A stretch of DNA of 64,000 nucleotides from Psychrobacter sp. 28M-43. Lineage in GTDB: Bacteria > Pseudomonadota > Gammaproteobacteria > Pseudomonadales > Moraxellaceae. Shown here in pieces: positions 41,728 to 52,896 of this stretch. The position numbers and the translations under genes are program-made. Location: assembly GCF_014770435.1 (NCBI RefSeq), contig NZ_CP061739.1, forward strand, positions 2,728,001 to 2,792,000, in the 5' to 3' direction. The notes under the pieces were generated by a model. That model saw only the letters and a program-made list of their open reading frames with translations, was not told the DNA's origin and ran no database searches. How positions within the stretch are numbered: the stretch's first letter is position 1; each line of letters starts with the position of its first letter.

Positions 41728-43461
41728 ATGCTTGTATCAAACCACAATACAACTGAGCAGACAGATTCTGTGCCATCGCCAGCTAGCAAACCTAGCTGGC
41801 GTTTTGGTGATTTGTCTGCTGCAGAGCTGATGCCTGAGCTACAACGTCACTTGCTCGACCAAGATATTAAAGCAAACTGGCAACTTGTTTGGCTTAATAA
41901 CGATGGTCGACCCGTGATCGGCTTACTCCCAAAAGTCAGCTGGTCTGTTTATCCCAATGATGAGCAAGCTCTTAATAGTTCACCCAATATTTATAAAGTG
42001 ATTAAAAGTTGTCGCAGTACTGACGTGCGCCGCGATACTAATGTAAATAGCGCTGATAATAGTTATGCTGGCACGACAGCTTATATGAGCTATCTAGAGT
42101 GGCAAGAAGAGCTAATCGCTTATAGCAATGCTCAAGAAGTTAATCACGACACGTCATATATCAATAGCGAAGAAAGCTCGAAGTCCAGTTATCATCATGG
42201 GCTAATCGGTTTTATTGGTTATGATATTGCAGCTCTCGAACTCAGCCCTGCCGATAGGATTGAATTGGCAATGCAGCCGTCTGCTTCGTTGGGACATTAT
42301 GATATTTATCTAACACCTACGGCACATGCTGATACAGGTTGGACGTTAAAAAGTCATCTAACTAACGATGATGCTTCTGAGAATATTGGTCATAAGACAA
42401 ACGATAACCTCGTAACCACTCTTACCTCTTACCTAAATGAACTGGATCAAAAACTGTCTGATAAACATCTCAATCAACCACAGTTTAAAGATGTATCAAA
42501 CATCACTCCCCTAGTTTTAAGTCCGCGATGGAGTAAGCTTGATTATCAACAAGCATTTAATCGCACACAAGACTATCTACAGCAAGGCGACTGCTATCAA
42601 ATAAACCTGACACAGAAATGGTCTGGCAGTTTAGCGTGTAAAAATAACGATGTTCAATCAGCCTTTTCGCTTATTGACTATTTGCCCGCACTGTATCGCA
42701 ATACAAAAGCGCCTTTTGCAGGATATGTGAGCATTGATAGCAATGGTAGTGATTACCTAAATAGAAGCAGTAGCTTTAACGCAGACAGCAATCATTTTGA
42801 ATTGTTAAGCTGCTCACCTGAGTTATTTTTTACATTCACTAGAGAAATTGACACTGGCAAACACTCTATTCGCACCAAGCCTATCAAGGGAACCATGCCG
42901 CGAGGTACGACTAACGAGCAAGATGAGCTGTATAAACAGCAACTGGTCAATAGCGAAAAAGACCGTGCCGAAAATGTCATGATTGTAGATTTACTGCGTA
43001 ATGATTTGGGCAAATACGCCAAAATTGGCACTGTGAAAGTACCACAGTTATTTGCGATTGAGAGCTTTAGCAACGTGCATCATATGGTGAGTACTATTAC
43101 CGCTGAGCTAAAAACTGATACTCATCCGTTGGCTGTATTGTTTGGTAGTCTGCCTGCTGGTTCTATCACTGGCACACCAAAAAAACGCGCTGTCGAAATC
43201 ATCGCTGAACTGGAATCTACGCCACGCGGTGCCTATTGTGGCACTATGGGTTATATGAACTTTGATGGTAGTGGTCAATGGAATGTTTTGATTCGTACAT
43301 TGCAAGTCAATGCTTCGTCAAATGGCAGCCTTAATAGAGAAAGGCACATCAACCTGTGGGCAGGTGGCGGTATTACGGTCGCGTCTGATTGTGATGCTGA
43401 ATACCAAGAATGCTTAGATAAAGTAGGTAACTTATTATCAGTACTGGCTCAAAAAACCTAA
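41728..43461 (+). CDS. pabB: Aminodeoxychorismate synthase component I
   Basis: 577 residues, longer than E. coli PabB (453) because of inserted polar stretches in the N-terminal half (about 85-145 and 200-250). With PabA it turns chorismate and glutamine into aminodeoxychorismate for folate. The catalytic half is clear: GDCYQINLTQ, LLSCSPELFFTF, and the PabB-type lysine motif RTKPIKGTMPRGT (TrpE has Ala in place of Lys), DRAENVMIVDLLRNDLGKYA, GSITGTPKKRAVEII and ARGAYCGTMGY-like RGAYCGTMGYM. It begins 3 bases after the fabB stop with no separate ribosome site visible, so translation is probably coupled to fabB. Confidence 0.9.
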   Translation: MLVSNHNTTEQTDSVPSPASKPSWRFGDLSAAELMPELQRHLLDQDIKANWQLVWLNNDGRPVIGLLPKVSWSVYPNDEQALNSSPNIYKVIKSCRSTDVRRDTNVNSADNSYAGTTAYMSYLEWQEELIAYSNAQEVNHDTSYINSEESSKSSYHHGLIGFIGYDIAALELSPADRIELAMQPSASLGHYDIYLTPTAHADTGWTLKSHLTNDDASENIGHKTNDNLVTTLTSYLNELDQKLSDKHLNQPQFKDVSNITPLVLSPRWSKLDYQQAFNRTQDYLQQGDCYQINLTQKWSGSLACKNNDVQSAFSLIDYLPALYRNTKAPFAGYVSIDSNGSDYLNRSSSFNADSNHFELLSCSPELFFTFTREIDTGKHSIRTKPIKGTMPRGTTNEQDELYKQQLVNSEKDRAENVMIVDLLRNDLGKYAKIGTVKVPQLFAIESFSNVHHMVSTITAELKTDTHPLAVLFGSLPAGSITGTPKKRAVEIIAELESTPRGAYCGTMGYMNFDGSGQWNVLIRTLQVNASSNGSLNRERHINLWAGGGITVASDCDAEYQECLDKVGNLLSVLAQKT

Positions 43462-43496
43462 GATAGTAAATTAAAATGCTCTAATTAATCTAAAGC

Positions 43497-43532
43497 AAAA
43501 AAAAGCCTGCCAACGTTACGTTAGCAGGCTTT
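43497..43532. terminator. Bidirectional terminator between pabB and hisC
   Basis: AAGCCTGC-C-AACG pairs with CGTT-A-GCAGGCTT around TTA, with a long A-run on the left and T-rich DNA on the right. It lies between convergent genes and can serve both; the T-run is better for the minus strand (hisC). Confidence 0.85.
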
Positions 43533-43617
43533 GTTTCTAAGACTTATCGTTAGTGTTTTACGTGATGAGTAAAGAGACTTACCTACCAATATCCTATATT
43601 AAGCTATCAACCTAACA

Positions 43618-44751
43618 TTATTCAGCAGCAACGCTAGCATCGACTTGCAAGGCTTTTAGAGCATCAATCAAACGGTTGTTCTGCTCTGCCGTACCGATAG
43701 TAATACGCAAGTACTCTGCAATACGCGGCTTATCAAAATGGCGAACAATAATACCTTGCTCGCGTAACGCACTCGCGACAGCACTTGCATTGCCATCTTT
43801 TGGACGAGCGAATACGAAGTTTGCATGTGACGGTAGGACTTTATAGCCCAATGTAGTCAGTTCTGCCGTTAGCGACGTACGTAAATCAATGACTTGCTGA
43901 CGGGTCTGCTCAAAGTACTCAGTATCTAACACACTCGCAGTCGCCCCAGCCTGAGCCAACTTATCCAGCGGATAGCTGTTAAAGCTATTTTTCATCCGTG
44001 TTAATGCTTCAATCAATGATGCATTACCAAAAGCCATACCAACCCGCAATCCAGCAAGCGAACGTGATTTTGAGAAGGTTTGAGTCACGATAACGTTATC
44101 ACACTCATTGATTAAACTCACCGCTGAGACTGGCACGTCTGCATTGCTTTCATCCATCTGAGCAAAATCGATATACGCTTCGTCAATAACAATGACCGCA
44201 TTAGAATGCTCACTCGCAAGTTTACGAATATCAGCAAGCGACAGCAGTAAGCCCGTTGGCGCATTAGGGTTGGCGATGATAATGCCGCTACAAGGCTGAC
44301 GATAAGCATCAGGGTCAATGCTAAAATCTTCCTCTAGAGGAATCTGTACAAGCTCTACACCGAACGTCTGCGCATATACTGGATAAAAACTGTAACCAAT
44401 ATCAGGTGATAACAGCGGACGCTCTTTTAAAAAGAAGCTCGCAAATACTAACGCCAAGACTTCGTCCGAACCATTACCGACAAATACTTGATTGATATCA
44501 AGGTTGTATGACTGTGCCAATGCAGCACGTAGGTCATTAGATTCAGGAGCAGGATACAAACGTAACTCATCAGCTTGCTGTTCCAAAACCTTGGCAATAG
44601 CCTCCCCTACTTTTGGCGAGGGTGGAAATGGGTTTTCATTGGTATTTAGTTTGCATAGATTGTCGTGTTGCGGCTGCTCACCTGGAACATAAGGTGACAA
44701 GTTGCGCGCTTTAGACGACCATAGTCTGGTGTCTATCTTTGACTCACTCAT
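43618..44751 (-). CDS. hisC: Histidinol-phosphate aminotransferase
   Basis: 377 residues. PLP-dependent transfer of an amino group to imidazole-acetol phosphate in histidine synthesis. Fold-type I motifs are seen: LNTNENPFPPSPKV, FVGNGSDEVLALVF, IIIANPNAPTGLLLS, VIVIDEAYIDFA and the PLP lysine in QTFSKSRSLAGLRVG (about 226). The C-terminal arginine for phosphate binding lies in EYLRITIGTAEQN. It is 74 bp downstream of hisD. Confidence 0.93.
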   Translation of the reverse strand: MSESKIDTRLWSSKARNLSPYVPGEQPQHDNLCKLNTNENPFPPSPKVGEAIAKVLEQQADELRLYPAPESNDLRAALAQSYNLDINQVFVGNGSDEVLALVFASFFLKERPLLSPDIGYSFYPVYAQTFGVELVQIPLEEDFSIDPDAYRQPCSGIIIANPNAPTGLLLSLADIRKLASEHSNAVIVIDEAYIDFAQMDESNADVPVSAVSLINECDNVIVTQTFSKSRSLAGLRVGMAFGNASLIEALTRMKNSFNSYPLDKLAQAGATASVLDTEYFEQTRQQVIDLRTSLTAELTTLGYKVLPSHANFVFARPKDGNASAVASALREQGIIVRHFDKPRIAEYLRITIGTAEQNNRLIDALKALQVDASVAAE

Positions 44752-44825
44752 AAATTATCCTACTATTAGCCACAAAGACTATTAAAAATAAATATCAAAA
44801 GTAAAAGCTAAAAATTCAAAATCAA

Positions 44826-46121
44826 CTACTGATAACGATAACGAGCTGAACGCGCATGGGCTTCTAAGTCCTCACGCTGCGCTAAAATATCAGCTGTCTC
44901 AGCCAAAGGCTTACTACCGGATTCACTGCAATAAATGATAGATGATTTCTTTTGAAAATCGTACACACCTAACGGAGAAGAAAAGCGCGCTGTGCCTGAT
45001 GTTGGCAGTACATGATTTGGCCCTGCACAGTAATCCCCAATAGCTTCGGGCGTATGACGACCCATAAAAATAGCGCCGGCATGACGAATATCATTCAACA
45101 GTGCATCAGGATTATCAACGGATAACTCTAAATGCTCAGGAGCGATACGATTGATAAGTGCCATACCTTCGCTACGATCTTTTACCAAAATCAGTGCACC
45201 GCGGTTCTGTAATGAGTCACGTGCGATGTCTGCTTTTGGTAGCTCAGCCAATGCTTTTTCTATCTCAAGTGCTACTTCGGTGAGCTGCTCTTCGCTAGTC
45301 GTCACAAAGATAGCTTGTGCAATACGATCATGTTCAGCTTGAGACAATAGATCCATCGCTAGCCAGTCCGCTCTATCTTGTGCTTCGCCTTCTGCATATA
45401 CCAATACTTCTGAAGGTCCAGCAATCATATCGATACCAACTTGACCAAATACTGCGCGTTTGGCTGCAGCGACATATTTGTTGCCTGGTCCTGTGATTTT
45501 GTCCACGGCTGGAATCGTTTCAGTGCCGTAAGCTAAAGCTGCTACTGCTTGAGCGCCACCAATAGTGAAGACGCGATCGACTTGGGCCAAATGAGCCGCT
45601 GCTAATACTAACGGATTGAGCACGCCTTTAGGCGCTGGTACGACCATGATAACTTCAGTGACGCCAGCTACCTTAGCAGGAATAGCATTCATCAATACTG
45701 ACGATGGATAAGAAGCCAAACCGCCTGGTACATAAATCCCAACGCGATCAAGTGGCGTGACTTTCTGACCCAATCGGTTGCCTAGCTCATCCTCATACTG
45801 CCAGGTTTCTTGTACTTGGCGCTCATGGAATGTCTGTACCCGAGTCGCTGCTGTGGTCAACGCTGTCTTCACTTTTTCATCAAGATTGGCAAACGCTTCA
45901 GCAAGCGCTTCTTTAGACAACTCTAACTCTTGCATCGACGTTGCTGGATGCTGGTCAAACTGCTGAGTCAATGCCAATACGACGCTATCACCATCAGCAC
46001 GTACTTGGGCGATGATATTATCGACGGTATGTAATAGTTCAGCATCATTGACTGTTTCAAAGGCAAGCAACTGTGTCAATTGACTATCAAAATCGGCATC
46101 TTGGGTACTTAACTGGCGCAT
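44826..46121 (-). CDS. hisD: Histidinol dehydrogenase
   Basis: 431 residues. A zinc enzyme that oxidises histidinol twice to histidine with NAD. Landmarks are [77 protein letters not shown] (zinc His) and [11 protein letters not shown] (catalytic Glu-His). It lies between hisG and hisC on the same strand. A strong hairpin separates it from hisG. Confidence 0.96.
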   Translation of the reverse strand: MRQLSTQDADFDSQLTQLLAFETVNDAELLHTVDNIIAQVRADGDSVVLALTQQFDQHPATSMQELELSKEALAEAFANLDEKVKTALTTAATRVQTFHERQVQETWQYEDELGNRLGQKVTPLDRVGIYVPGGLASYPSSVLMNAIPAKVAGVTEVIMVVPAPKGVLNPLVLAAAHLAQVDRVFTIGGAQAVAALAYGTETIPAVDKITGPGNKYVAAAKRAVFGQVGIDMIAGPSEVLVYAEGEAQDRADWLAMDLLSQAEHDRIAQAIFVTTSEEQLTEVALEIEKALAELPKADIARDSLQNRGALILVKDRSEGMALINRIAPEHLELSVDNPDALLNDIRHAGAIFMGRHTPEAIGDYCAGPNHVLPTSGTARFSSPLGVYDFQKKSSIIYCSESGSKPLAETADILAQREDLEAHARSARYRYQ

Positions 46122-46274
46122 GACCTAATCCTATATCTGAGCATAAAGTAGTGCTAAAAATGAACGGTTTGGAACTAAGTAAAGTAGGTTTATCTTTCAA
46201 AGTATTGCGACTTATTCAATGTCTTCTTGTCTGAATTTTACGGTGATTTTATGTTTTCTCAAGCTAAGACAACA

Positions 46275-46321
46275 AAACCAGTTTAGCACGCTACGTCACT
46301 CATAGCCTGCTAAACTGGTTT
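46275..46321 (-). terminator. Hairpin between hisG and hisD
   Basis: Perfect 14-bp arms AAACCAGTTTAGCA (46275-46288) and TGCTAAACTGGTTT (46308-46321), loop 19. On the minus strand it is followed by TTTTGTTGT. It could end the murA-hisG transcript or act as a partial barrier before hisD. Confidence 0.65.
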
Positions 46322-46371
46322 AAAAATTTGTATAACCATGCTTTATATTACCAATGACTTGCACTGGATAA

Positions 46372-47064
46372 TTAGCTATTGGCGATACTATTTTTAAAGC
46401 TATCTAAGATTGGTTCTAGTAGTGCAAATTTGCGCTTATAGCTGACTTGATTGACGATCAGACGTGATGAAACATCACAAATGTGATCGCGGGCTTCAAG
46501 TCCATTGGCGCGTAATGTATTACCTGTGTCGACCACATCGACAATCAGATCGCCCAAGCCGACCAACGGCGCAAGCTCCATCGAGCCATAAAGCTTGATG
46601 ACATCAACCTGCTGACCTTGGCTTGCAAAATAAGCACGAGCGACATTGACATATTTGGTCGCGATACGCAGGCGACGATTTGGCAGCGGTGCATCTTTCA
46701 CACCCGCAGTCATCAGTTTGCACTGGGCAATCTGCAAATCGAGTAATTCATAAACATGATTGGCACCATGCTCAAGCAGCACATCTTTACCTGCCACCCC
46801 AAAGTCAGCAGCACCGTGTTCGACATAGGTCGGCACATCGCTGGCACGCAAAATCAATACACGCACATTTGGATTTGAGGTTGGAAAAATCAGTTTACGC
46901 GACGCTTCAGGATCTTCTAGTAAGTCAACGCCAGCTGCACGTAGCAGTGGCATGGTCTCTTCTAGAATGCGGCCTTTTGATAAAGCCAAGGTTAGACCTG
47001 AAAACTCATCGTTTACTTCATTTAATAAACCGCTGGCTGGTAAAGATTTGCTTGTCTCAGTCAT
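46372..47064 (-). CDS. hisG: ATP phosphoribosyltransferase, short form (catalytic subunit)
   Basis: 230 residues. First step of histidine synthesis (ATP + PRPP). It lacks the C-terminal regulatory ACT-like domain, so it is the short HisG that needs HisZ as regulatory partner; hisZ is not in the window. Key parts: [57 protein letters not shown], and the PRPP loop [21 protein letters not shown]. The N-terminal 25 residues before LTLALSKG are an extension. It follows murA by 94 bp. Confidence 0.94.
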   Translation of the reverse strand: MTETSKSLPASGLLNEVNDEFSGLTLALSKGRILEETMPLLRAAGVDLLEDPEASRKLIFPTSNPNVRVLILRASDVPTYVEHGAADFGVAGKDVLLEHGANHVYELLDLQIAQCKLMTAGVKDAPLPNRRLRIATKYVNVARAYFASQGQQVDVIKLYGSMELAPLVGLGDLIVDVVDTGNTLRANGLEARDHICDVSSRLIVNQVSYKRKFALLEPILDSFKNSIANS

Positions 47065-47158
47065 AGTGACATCGTGTCCATGTGCAGTCCCCTATTAAAA
47101 GGGGAGTTTTTAATTTATAACGTAATATGGGTAACAGTCGATATTGAGTCAATCAATA

Positions 47159-48439
<1,281 letters not shown>

Positions 48440-48538
48440 CTAGCGATGAGTATAGAAAATTATGAAAACCAGAACTACAGTACTCAACCATGCATATGGC
48501 CGATTCAGTAATATCTAGTCATATAGACAGCTATTTGA

Positions 48539-48790
48539 TTAGCCTTTTGATTGAACGTCCCACTCAGCAGGCGTCAGCGCTTGGATATTGAGTGCGTGAA
48601 TATCGCCACTCGCAATCTTATCATTGACTAACGCATATACTGCTTGCTGACGTTGAACCGCGCGTTTGCCTTCAAAGCTGGCATCGACCACGCGTACGTC
48701 AAACTTATTACCTTGGTTGGCAGCTTGAATAAAAGCGTCTGGGAAGTGAGTCTGTAAAAATGCGATCAAATCGTCAGCGTTCATGCTCAT
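48539..48790 (-). CDS. ibaG: BolA-family protein (IbaG/YrbA-like)
   Basis: 83 residues. BolA-type proteins bind monothiol glutaredoxins through a shared iron-sulfur cluster. The fold FPDAFIQAANQGNKFDVRVV then FEGKRAVQRQQAVYALVNDK is typical; the invariant C-terminal histidine is in GDIHALNIQALTP. It lies 111 bp before murA, the same neighbourhood as E. coli ibaG. The gene is short but complete. Confidence 0.85.
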   Translation of the reverse strand: MSMNADDLIAFLQTHFPDAFIQAANQGNKFDVRVVDASFEGKRAVQRQQAVYALVNDKIASGDIHALNIQALTPAEWDVQSKG

Positions 48791-48868
48791 AGAATAGTCT
48801 GCCTTAAAGTTTAGAATAGGGTATAGATTTAAAGTGATGACATTATAACAAGAGTTTGCATATCTTAC

Positions 48869-48911
48869 AGTACTGTCTTACTCAAGTGTGTTTAAGCATT
48901 GAGACAGTACT
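48869..48911 (-). other. Hairpin after the exported hydrolase gene
   Basis: AGTACTGTCT(TACT)CAA pairs with TTGAGACAGTACT: 13 bp with a four-base bulge, 43 bases past the stop at 48955. There is no T-run. It is possibly a Rho-type or processing hairpin. Confidence 0.45.
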
Positions 48912-48954
48912 ATCAATTAAATGGTCAAAAGTCGCCGATATGCATAGTGATAAG

Positions 48955-49950
48955 CTATTTGAGCGTTTTATCCAAGTAGGTCAATACTTGCGCACGCACA
49001 TCATTGACCCAGCGTAGCGGCGGTGCCATCGCACCAATACTGGTCGCATGACTGGCCCCTTCGATTTCGCCCGTTTCAACGGTTACGCCTGCTTTTTTAA
49101 ACGCTTCTGTCATTTTTATTGTATTCGTCACATGTACAATTTTATCTTTTTCAGCGGTTAATAATAAATACGGTGGCTGTGCACCTTTAATCTGACGATC
49201 TGGCATCACCTGATCAGGCGTGGCGTTAGAGCCAAACGCTGTTGCACTACTGAACTTACGGAAATCATAGCTATAAGGACCCGCAATCCCAATAACGGTT
49301 GCAATATCTGTTGGCTTAATGCCATAAGGCGCCAAAAAGTCTTCGTTGGCAACGGCTGCTACTGCATTAAACGCGCCAGCAGAATGCCCCATCACTGCTA
49401 GGCGTGACGGATCAGCATGGAGACTGGTCGCATTTTCAATACTCCAAGCAATCGCTTGAGCCGCATCTTTGACATAATCAGGATAGACATGCTCAGGCGC
49501 TTTACGGTAATTAATCACTGCGGTGACGTACCCTGCTTTGGCTAGGCTCTGACCGACAAAGGCATATTGTTCTTTATTGCCGCTCTCCCATGAACCACCA
49601 TGGACAAATACCACCATAGGATAGCTAGTGTTGATAGTACTCTGAGATTTCATTGCTTGTGCTAGCGGTTTTGGATAATAAATATCTAGATCTTGTGAGG
49701 GCTCGTCACCGTATAAAATGTCTTTGCTAACCCCAACGCCACCACTAGAAGTAATCCCATTGACGATAGCCAATGGCGATAATGCCTGTGCGTTTTGCGT
49801 GGCTAATGCGATACTGCCCAATGCCAATATTGCCGCACCACCAAATCTCAATGTTCGCGTTTTCTTATGAGCAGGTTTATTGTGTATACCTATATTACCA
49901 ATGGCACTTGTGTCTTCATTTGGTTGTATATTTGCCTGTGCATCCTTCAT
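48955..49950 (-). CDS. Exported alpha/beta hydrolase (esterase-like)
   Basis: I place the start at 49950 (331 residues; AGGA 8 bases upstream) rather than 49980. A polar N-terminal stretch of about 30 residues precedes a hydrophobic segment (FGGAAILALGSIALATQNAQA) ending in a good signal-peptidase site, so the enzyme probably acts in the periplasm or is anchored. The oxyanion-hole motif MVVFVHGGSWESG (about 117), nucleophile GHSAG (Ser about 188), acid in TAEKDKIVHV and histidine in EGASHATSIG make a complete triad. It resembles the carboxylesterase/BD-FAE families; the substrate is unknown. It stands alone. Confidence 0.82.
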   Translation of the reverse strand: MKDAQANIQPNEDTSAIGNIGIHNKPAHKKTRTLRFGGAAILALGSIALATQNAQALSPLAIVNGITSSGGVGVSKDILYGDEPSQDLDIYYPKPLAQAMKSQSTINTSYPMVVFVHGGSWESGNKEQYAFVGQSLAKAGYVTAVINYRKAPEHVYPDYVKDAAQAIAWSIENATSLHADPSRLAVMGHSAGAFNAVAAVANEDFLAPYGIKPTDIATVIGIAGPYSYDFRKFSSATAFGSNATPDQVMPDRQIKGAQPPYLLLTAEKDKIVHVTNTIKMTEAFKKAGVTVETGEIEGASHATSIGAMAPPLRWVNDVRAQVLTYLDKTLK

Positions 49951-50187
49951 GACCAGTATCCTATTATATTTATTTATCAATCAGTAGTAACAGGCTAACA
50001 GCGATAATGGTTCATTCATTAGCCAATGATGTTTTTGGTATTGGTATCATTGACCAACACGCTGACTCTGCTACGTTTTACTATTGATATAGTACTCACT
50101 GGCTGAAGATTTCTCGTGCCTTTACTGTTATCACTATTTAGGCTTATTGTGATTAACGCCATTTATCGCATGATGAACTAAGGATGT

Positions 50188-50988
50188 TTACTGATTCTGA
50201 TAAAGGTCGATATAAGGGCTTGAAGACGGCTGCGCAGTAGTGGCCTCTTCTTCCGTTATGACAATAGGCGTTGCCGTGCTGATAGTGGTATCTTGGGCAG
50301 CTGGCACTACTGCAGGATTGGCCAAATTATTCTCATACATGATGTCATCATTATTTATTTTCACCCCTCTATCGTCAACGACAGTTGTCAGCAATACCAA
50401 CTCAGTGACTCCAACAGTACTATTGGCGATATCAATCAGATGACTCTGCTGAGTAGGTGTCATACGACCCATAATGTAGACCACACCATTATTGGTAACG
50501 GCTTTAATTTGTGAGGCACTCACACCATCGCTGGCGGCTATTTTGGCCAGCAGCTTTGAAGTGATATAGCCATCATGAACCGTTGAGCTATACCCTTTTG
50601 ATGCACTCACTTCCATCTCATTGTAGACACGGCGTACATCTGGCATAGAGCTAACGACTTTTTCTACTTCTGCTTTGAGCGTTTCAGTTGGCACTTCACC
50701 TGTGAGCAGCACTTCGCTATTGAAGCTATCGATACCCATACGACTGGTTTGCTGCAGGTCTTCTTTTAACCCGTATATATTGATTTTGGCAGTATGTTCA
50801 ATACTACGATCGAGCAGACGCTGCGGAATCGTGCGCTCAGTCATTGGTACACCATAAGTCCCTTCTGTACTGTTAGTCAGATAGTTGGTGGCACAACCTG
50901 TACTGACAACGCAGGCAGCAATCATAATGCCAGTCGTAATACGGCGTGATGAACCAAAAATAGCAGTGCGCAAATGCATCGGTGTCAT
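50188..50988 (-). CDS. BON-domain outer-membrane lipoprotein (DolP/YraP-like)
   Basis: 266 residues. The signal peptide ends at VVSTGC with Cys32 as lipidation site. Two BON domains follow, at about 60-130 (LLDRSIEHTAKINIYGLKED ... VLLTGEVPTETLKAEVEKVV) and 140-205 (SKLLAKIAASDGVSASQIKA then VYIMGRMTPTQQSHLIDIA). The last 60 residues are an Asn/Thr/Ala-rich tail not found in the 191-residue E. coli DolP. DolP supports outer-membrane integrity at division sites. The yraN-rsmI neighbourhood matches E. coli rsmI-lpoA-yraN-diaA-dolP with lpoA and diaA missing. Confidence 0.82.
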   Translation of the reverse strand: MTPMHLRTAIFGSSRRITTGIMIAACVVSTGCATNYLTNSTEGTYGVPMTERTIPQRLLDRSIEHTAKINIYGLKEDLQQTSRMGIDSFNSEVLLTGEVPTETLKAEVEKVVSSMPDVRRVYNEMEVSASKGYSSTVHDGYITSKLLAKIAASDGVSASQIKAVTNNGVVYIMGRMTPTQQSHLIDIANSTVGVTELVLLTTVVDDRGVKINNDDIMYENNLANPAVVPAAQDTTISTATPIVITEEEATTAQPSSSPYIDLYQNQ

Positions 50989-51255
50989 TATTTACCTCTT
51001 AGAACATGGTTGTGACAATTTTATAAATTGAGCAAATCTTAATCTAGGCCGTAGCTTCATTGTAAAGAAAACACGCTCTAGTAGTGACGAGCTAAACGTA
51101 GCTGTAGGCTAATACTGTATCTAATTTATAGGAACTTGACTATAACCGCTACTTTACTTAATTTTGGCCATCAGCGGTTAGCTTTTTAGTAACGAACCTT
51201 ACTTGTCAGATGTGGTTAGATGCTTCATTTGGCAGCATCTATCTCACTTATTCTA

Positions 51256-51741
51256 TTACCAAGCACTGGCTATAAAAGCATTTTGAATCCATTCTGGTTG
51301 ATGGTCTAACTGCTCATTTCTTGAATTTGACTTACTCATCGTGTTGTAAGCAATGACATCAAACCGGCAGTCATAATGAGCATACTCAGGATACTGCTGC
51401 AAAAAGGACTGCGCTGTCTTAATAACTTTGCGCTGTTTGCTTGCTGTCACACTGAGTGCCGCATCGCCATAATTCGAAGACTTGCGCTGACGAACTTCAA
51501 CAAATACTAATGTTGACCATGCTGAACCTATTTCAATCATGACCAGATCCAGCTCACCTATCTTTGGCTGTTGCCAATTTTGCGCGACTAACCTTAACCC
51601 TTGCGCTTGTAAATACTCACACGCCTGCTGCTCAAACTGACTACCTTGACGCTGTTTTGGTGAGGTTAAAATTAAAGGCTTATGGTTCGGCATAAGGTTA
51701 ATTGGTCTGATTAACATTTGAGAATTATCATAGCACAACAT
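51256..51741 (-). CDS. yraN: UPF0102 family protein YraN
   Basis: Up to 161 residues; the start is uncertain. The ATG at 51693 (giving MPNHKPLILTSPKQRQG) would fit the usual length better than 51741, but neither has a clear ribosome site. The endonuclease-like core is well conserved: GSQFEQQACEYLQAQGLRLV, GELDLVMIE and FVEVRQRKSSNYGDAALSV, with Glu-Asp and Glu-x-Arg positions as in Holliday-junction-resolvase-like folds. CRFDVIAY follows. The biological role is not settled. It is divergent from rsmI, 143 bp apart. Confidence 0.88.
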   Translation of the reverse strand: MLCYDNSQMLIRPINLMPNHKPLILTSPKQRQGSQFEQQACEYLQAQGLRLVAQNWQQPKIGELDLVMIEIGSAWSTLVFVEVRQRKSSNYGDAALSVTASKQRKVIKTAQSFLQQYPEYAHYDCRFDVIAYNTMSKSNSRNEQLDHQPEWIQNAFIASAW

Positions 51742-51884
51742 GCTAAACTAGCCACTTCTGCGCGTTCTACTCTCACAATCTATCGATTTCCTTACTCATT
51801 ATTTGACTGAAAAACTATAGACAATGATTGTACATACTAGCGCACTATTATTTTCTAACGTCTTTTTAACGACCCGAGGTTTTC

Positions 51885-52841
51885 ATGTCTACCCCTACTG
51901 CGATGCCAGCTTGTCTCTATATCGTTGCCACGCCGATTGGCAACATGTCCGACATGACATCGCATGCAATTGATGTCTTAAAGCAAGTCGCCATTATTGC
52001 CTGCGAAGACACCCGCACCTCAGGTAAACTACTGTCACATTTTGGCATCGATACCAAAGGCAGCAAAGGTGACGAGACAAAAGACTCAGAGACTCGTCCT
52101 GCCAAAAGCAGTATCGAAAATGATGACACGACAACAAAGCAAAAAGGTCACAATAAGCTATGGGCCTATCACGAGCATAATAGCGCCATTCAAACGCCCA
52201 AAATTATTGAAATGATTGAACAAGGTCATTCGGTTGCCTTGATTAGTGATGCGGGTACACCTCTGGTCAGCGATCCAGGCTATCAATTGGTGCAAGCTGC
52301 ACATGAAGCAGGCGTGACCGTATCACCTATCGTTGGGGCTTCTGCTGCAATTGGCGCATTGTCAGTAGCAGGGCTACCCTCTGATCGATTTAGCTTTATT
52401 GGGTTCTTGCCAGCCAAAACGCATGGTCGTCAAAAACAGCTGAGCGATCTAATCGCACGTACCGAAACTTTAATCTTTTATGAAGCGCCGCATCGCATCG
52501 TATCTAGCCTAGAAGACATGGCAACGATATTTGGTGCAGACCGCGCAGTGACTTTTTGCCGTGAATTAACTAAGACGTTTGAGACGGTACATAAGAGCAC
52601 CCTTGGCGAGTTGGTTGAGTTTGTCAAAGCAGATGACAATCAGCAACGCGGCGAGATTGTCGTGGTCGTCGCTGGCGTCGGTGTGGCAAAAGATACTGAC
52701 GACATCAGTACGCACGATAAATTGCTACAGCGTTTGCTAGAGGATTTGTCGGTCAAAAAAGCAGCTGCACTGGCCTCTGATATTACTGGTGTGAAGAAAA
52801 ATGCACTTTATCAGCGTCTACTAGAGTTGCAAGCAGACTAG
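51885..52841 (+). CDS. rsmI: 16S rRNA (cytidine(1402)-2'-O)-methyltransferase
   Basis: 318 residues. It 2'-O-methylates C1402 of 16S rRNA with SAM. Typical tetrapyrrole-methylase fold motifs: LYIVATPIGNMSDMTSHAID, CEDTRTSGKLLSHFGI, ALISDAGTPLVSDPGY, GASAAIGALSVAGLPSDRF, FYEAPHRIVSSLEDM and FCRELTKTFE. Between HFGI and AYHEHN there is an insertion (about 58-90) of charged, Thr/Lys/Asp-rich residues that other RsmI lack. The C-terminus (KKAAALASDITGVKKNALYQ) is complete. Confidence 0.94.
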   Translation: MSTPTAMPACLYIVATPIGNMSDMTSHAIDVLKQVAIIACEDTRTSGKLLSHFGIDTKGSKGDETKDSETRPAKSSIENDDTTTKQKGHNKLWAYHEHNSAIQTPKIIEMIEQGHSVALISDAGTPLVSDPGYQLVQAAHEAGVTVSPIVGASAAIGALSVAGLPSDRFSFIGFLPAKTHGRQKQLSDLIARTETLIFYEAPHRIVSSLEDMATIFGADRAVTFCRELTKTFETVHKSTLGELVEFVKADDNQQRGEIVVVVAGVGVAKDTDDISTHDKLLQRLLEDLSVKKAAALASDITGVKKNALYQRLLELQAD

Positions 52842-52896
52842 ATTTTTAATAGTAAGAAAGATAACCGTTTATAAATGAATTGAGGAGAGATAAGCA

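Noticed and set aside
46122..46371. T-box or histidine attenuator before hisD
   Set aside because: No specifier hairpin or run of His codons; only the simple inverted repeat is present.
46680..47066. 128-codon plus-strand frame inside hisG
   Set aside because: His/Gln-rich shadow of hisG; not a histidine leader peptide because it runs antisense to hisG.
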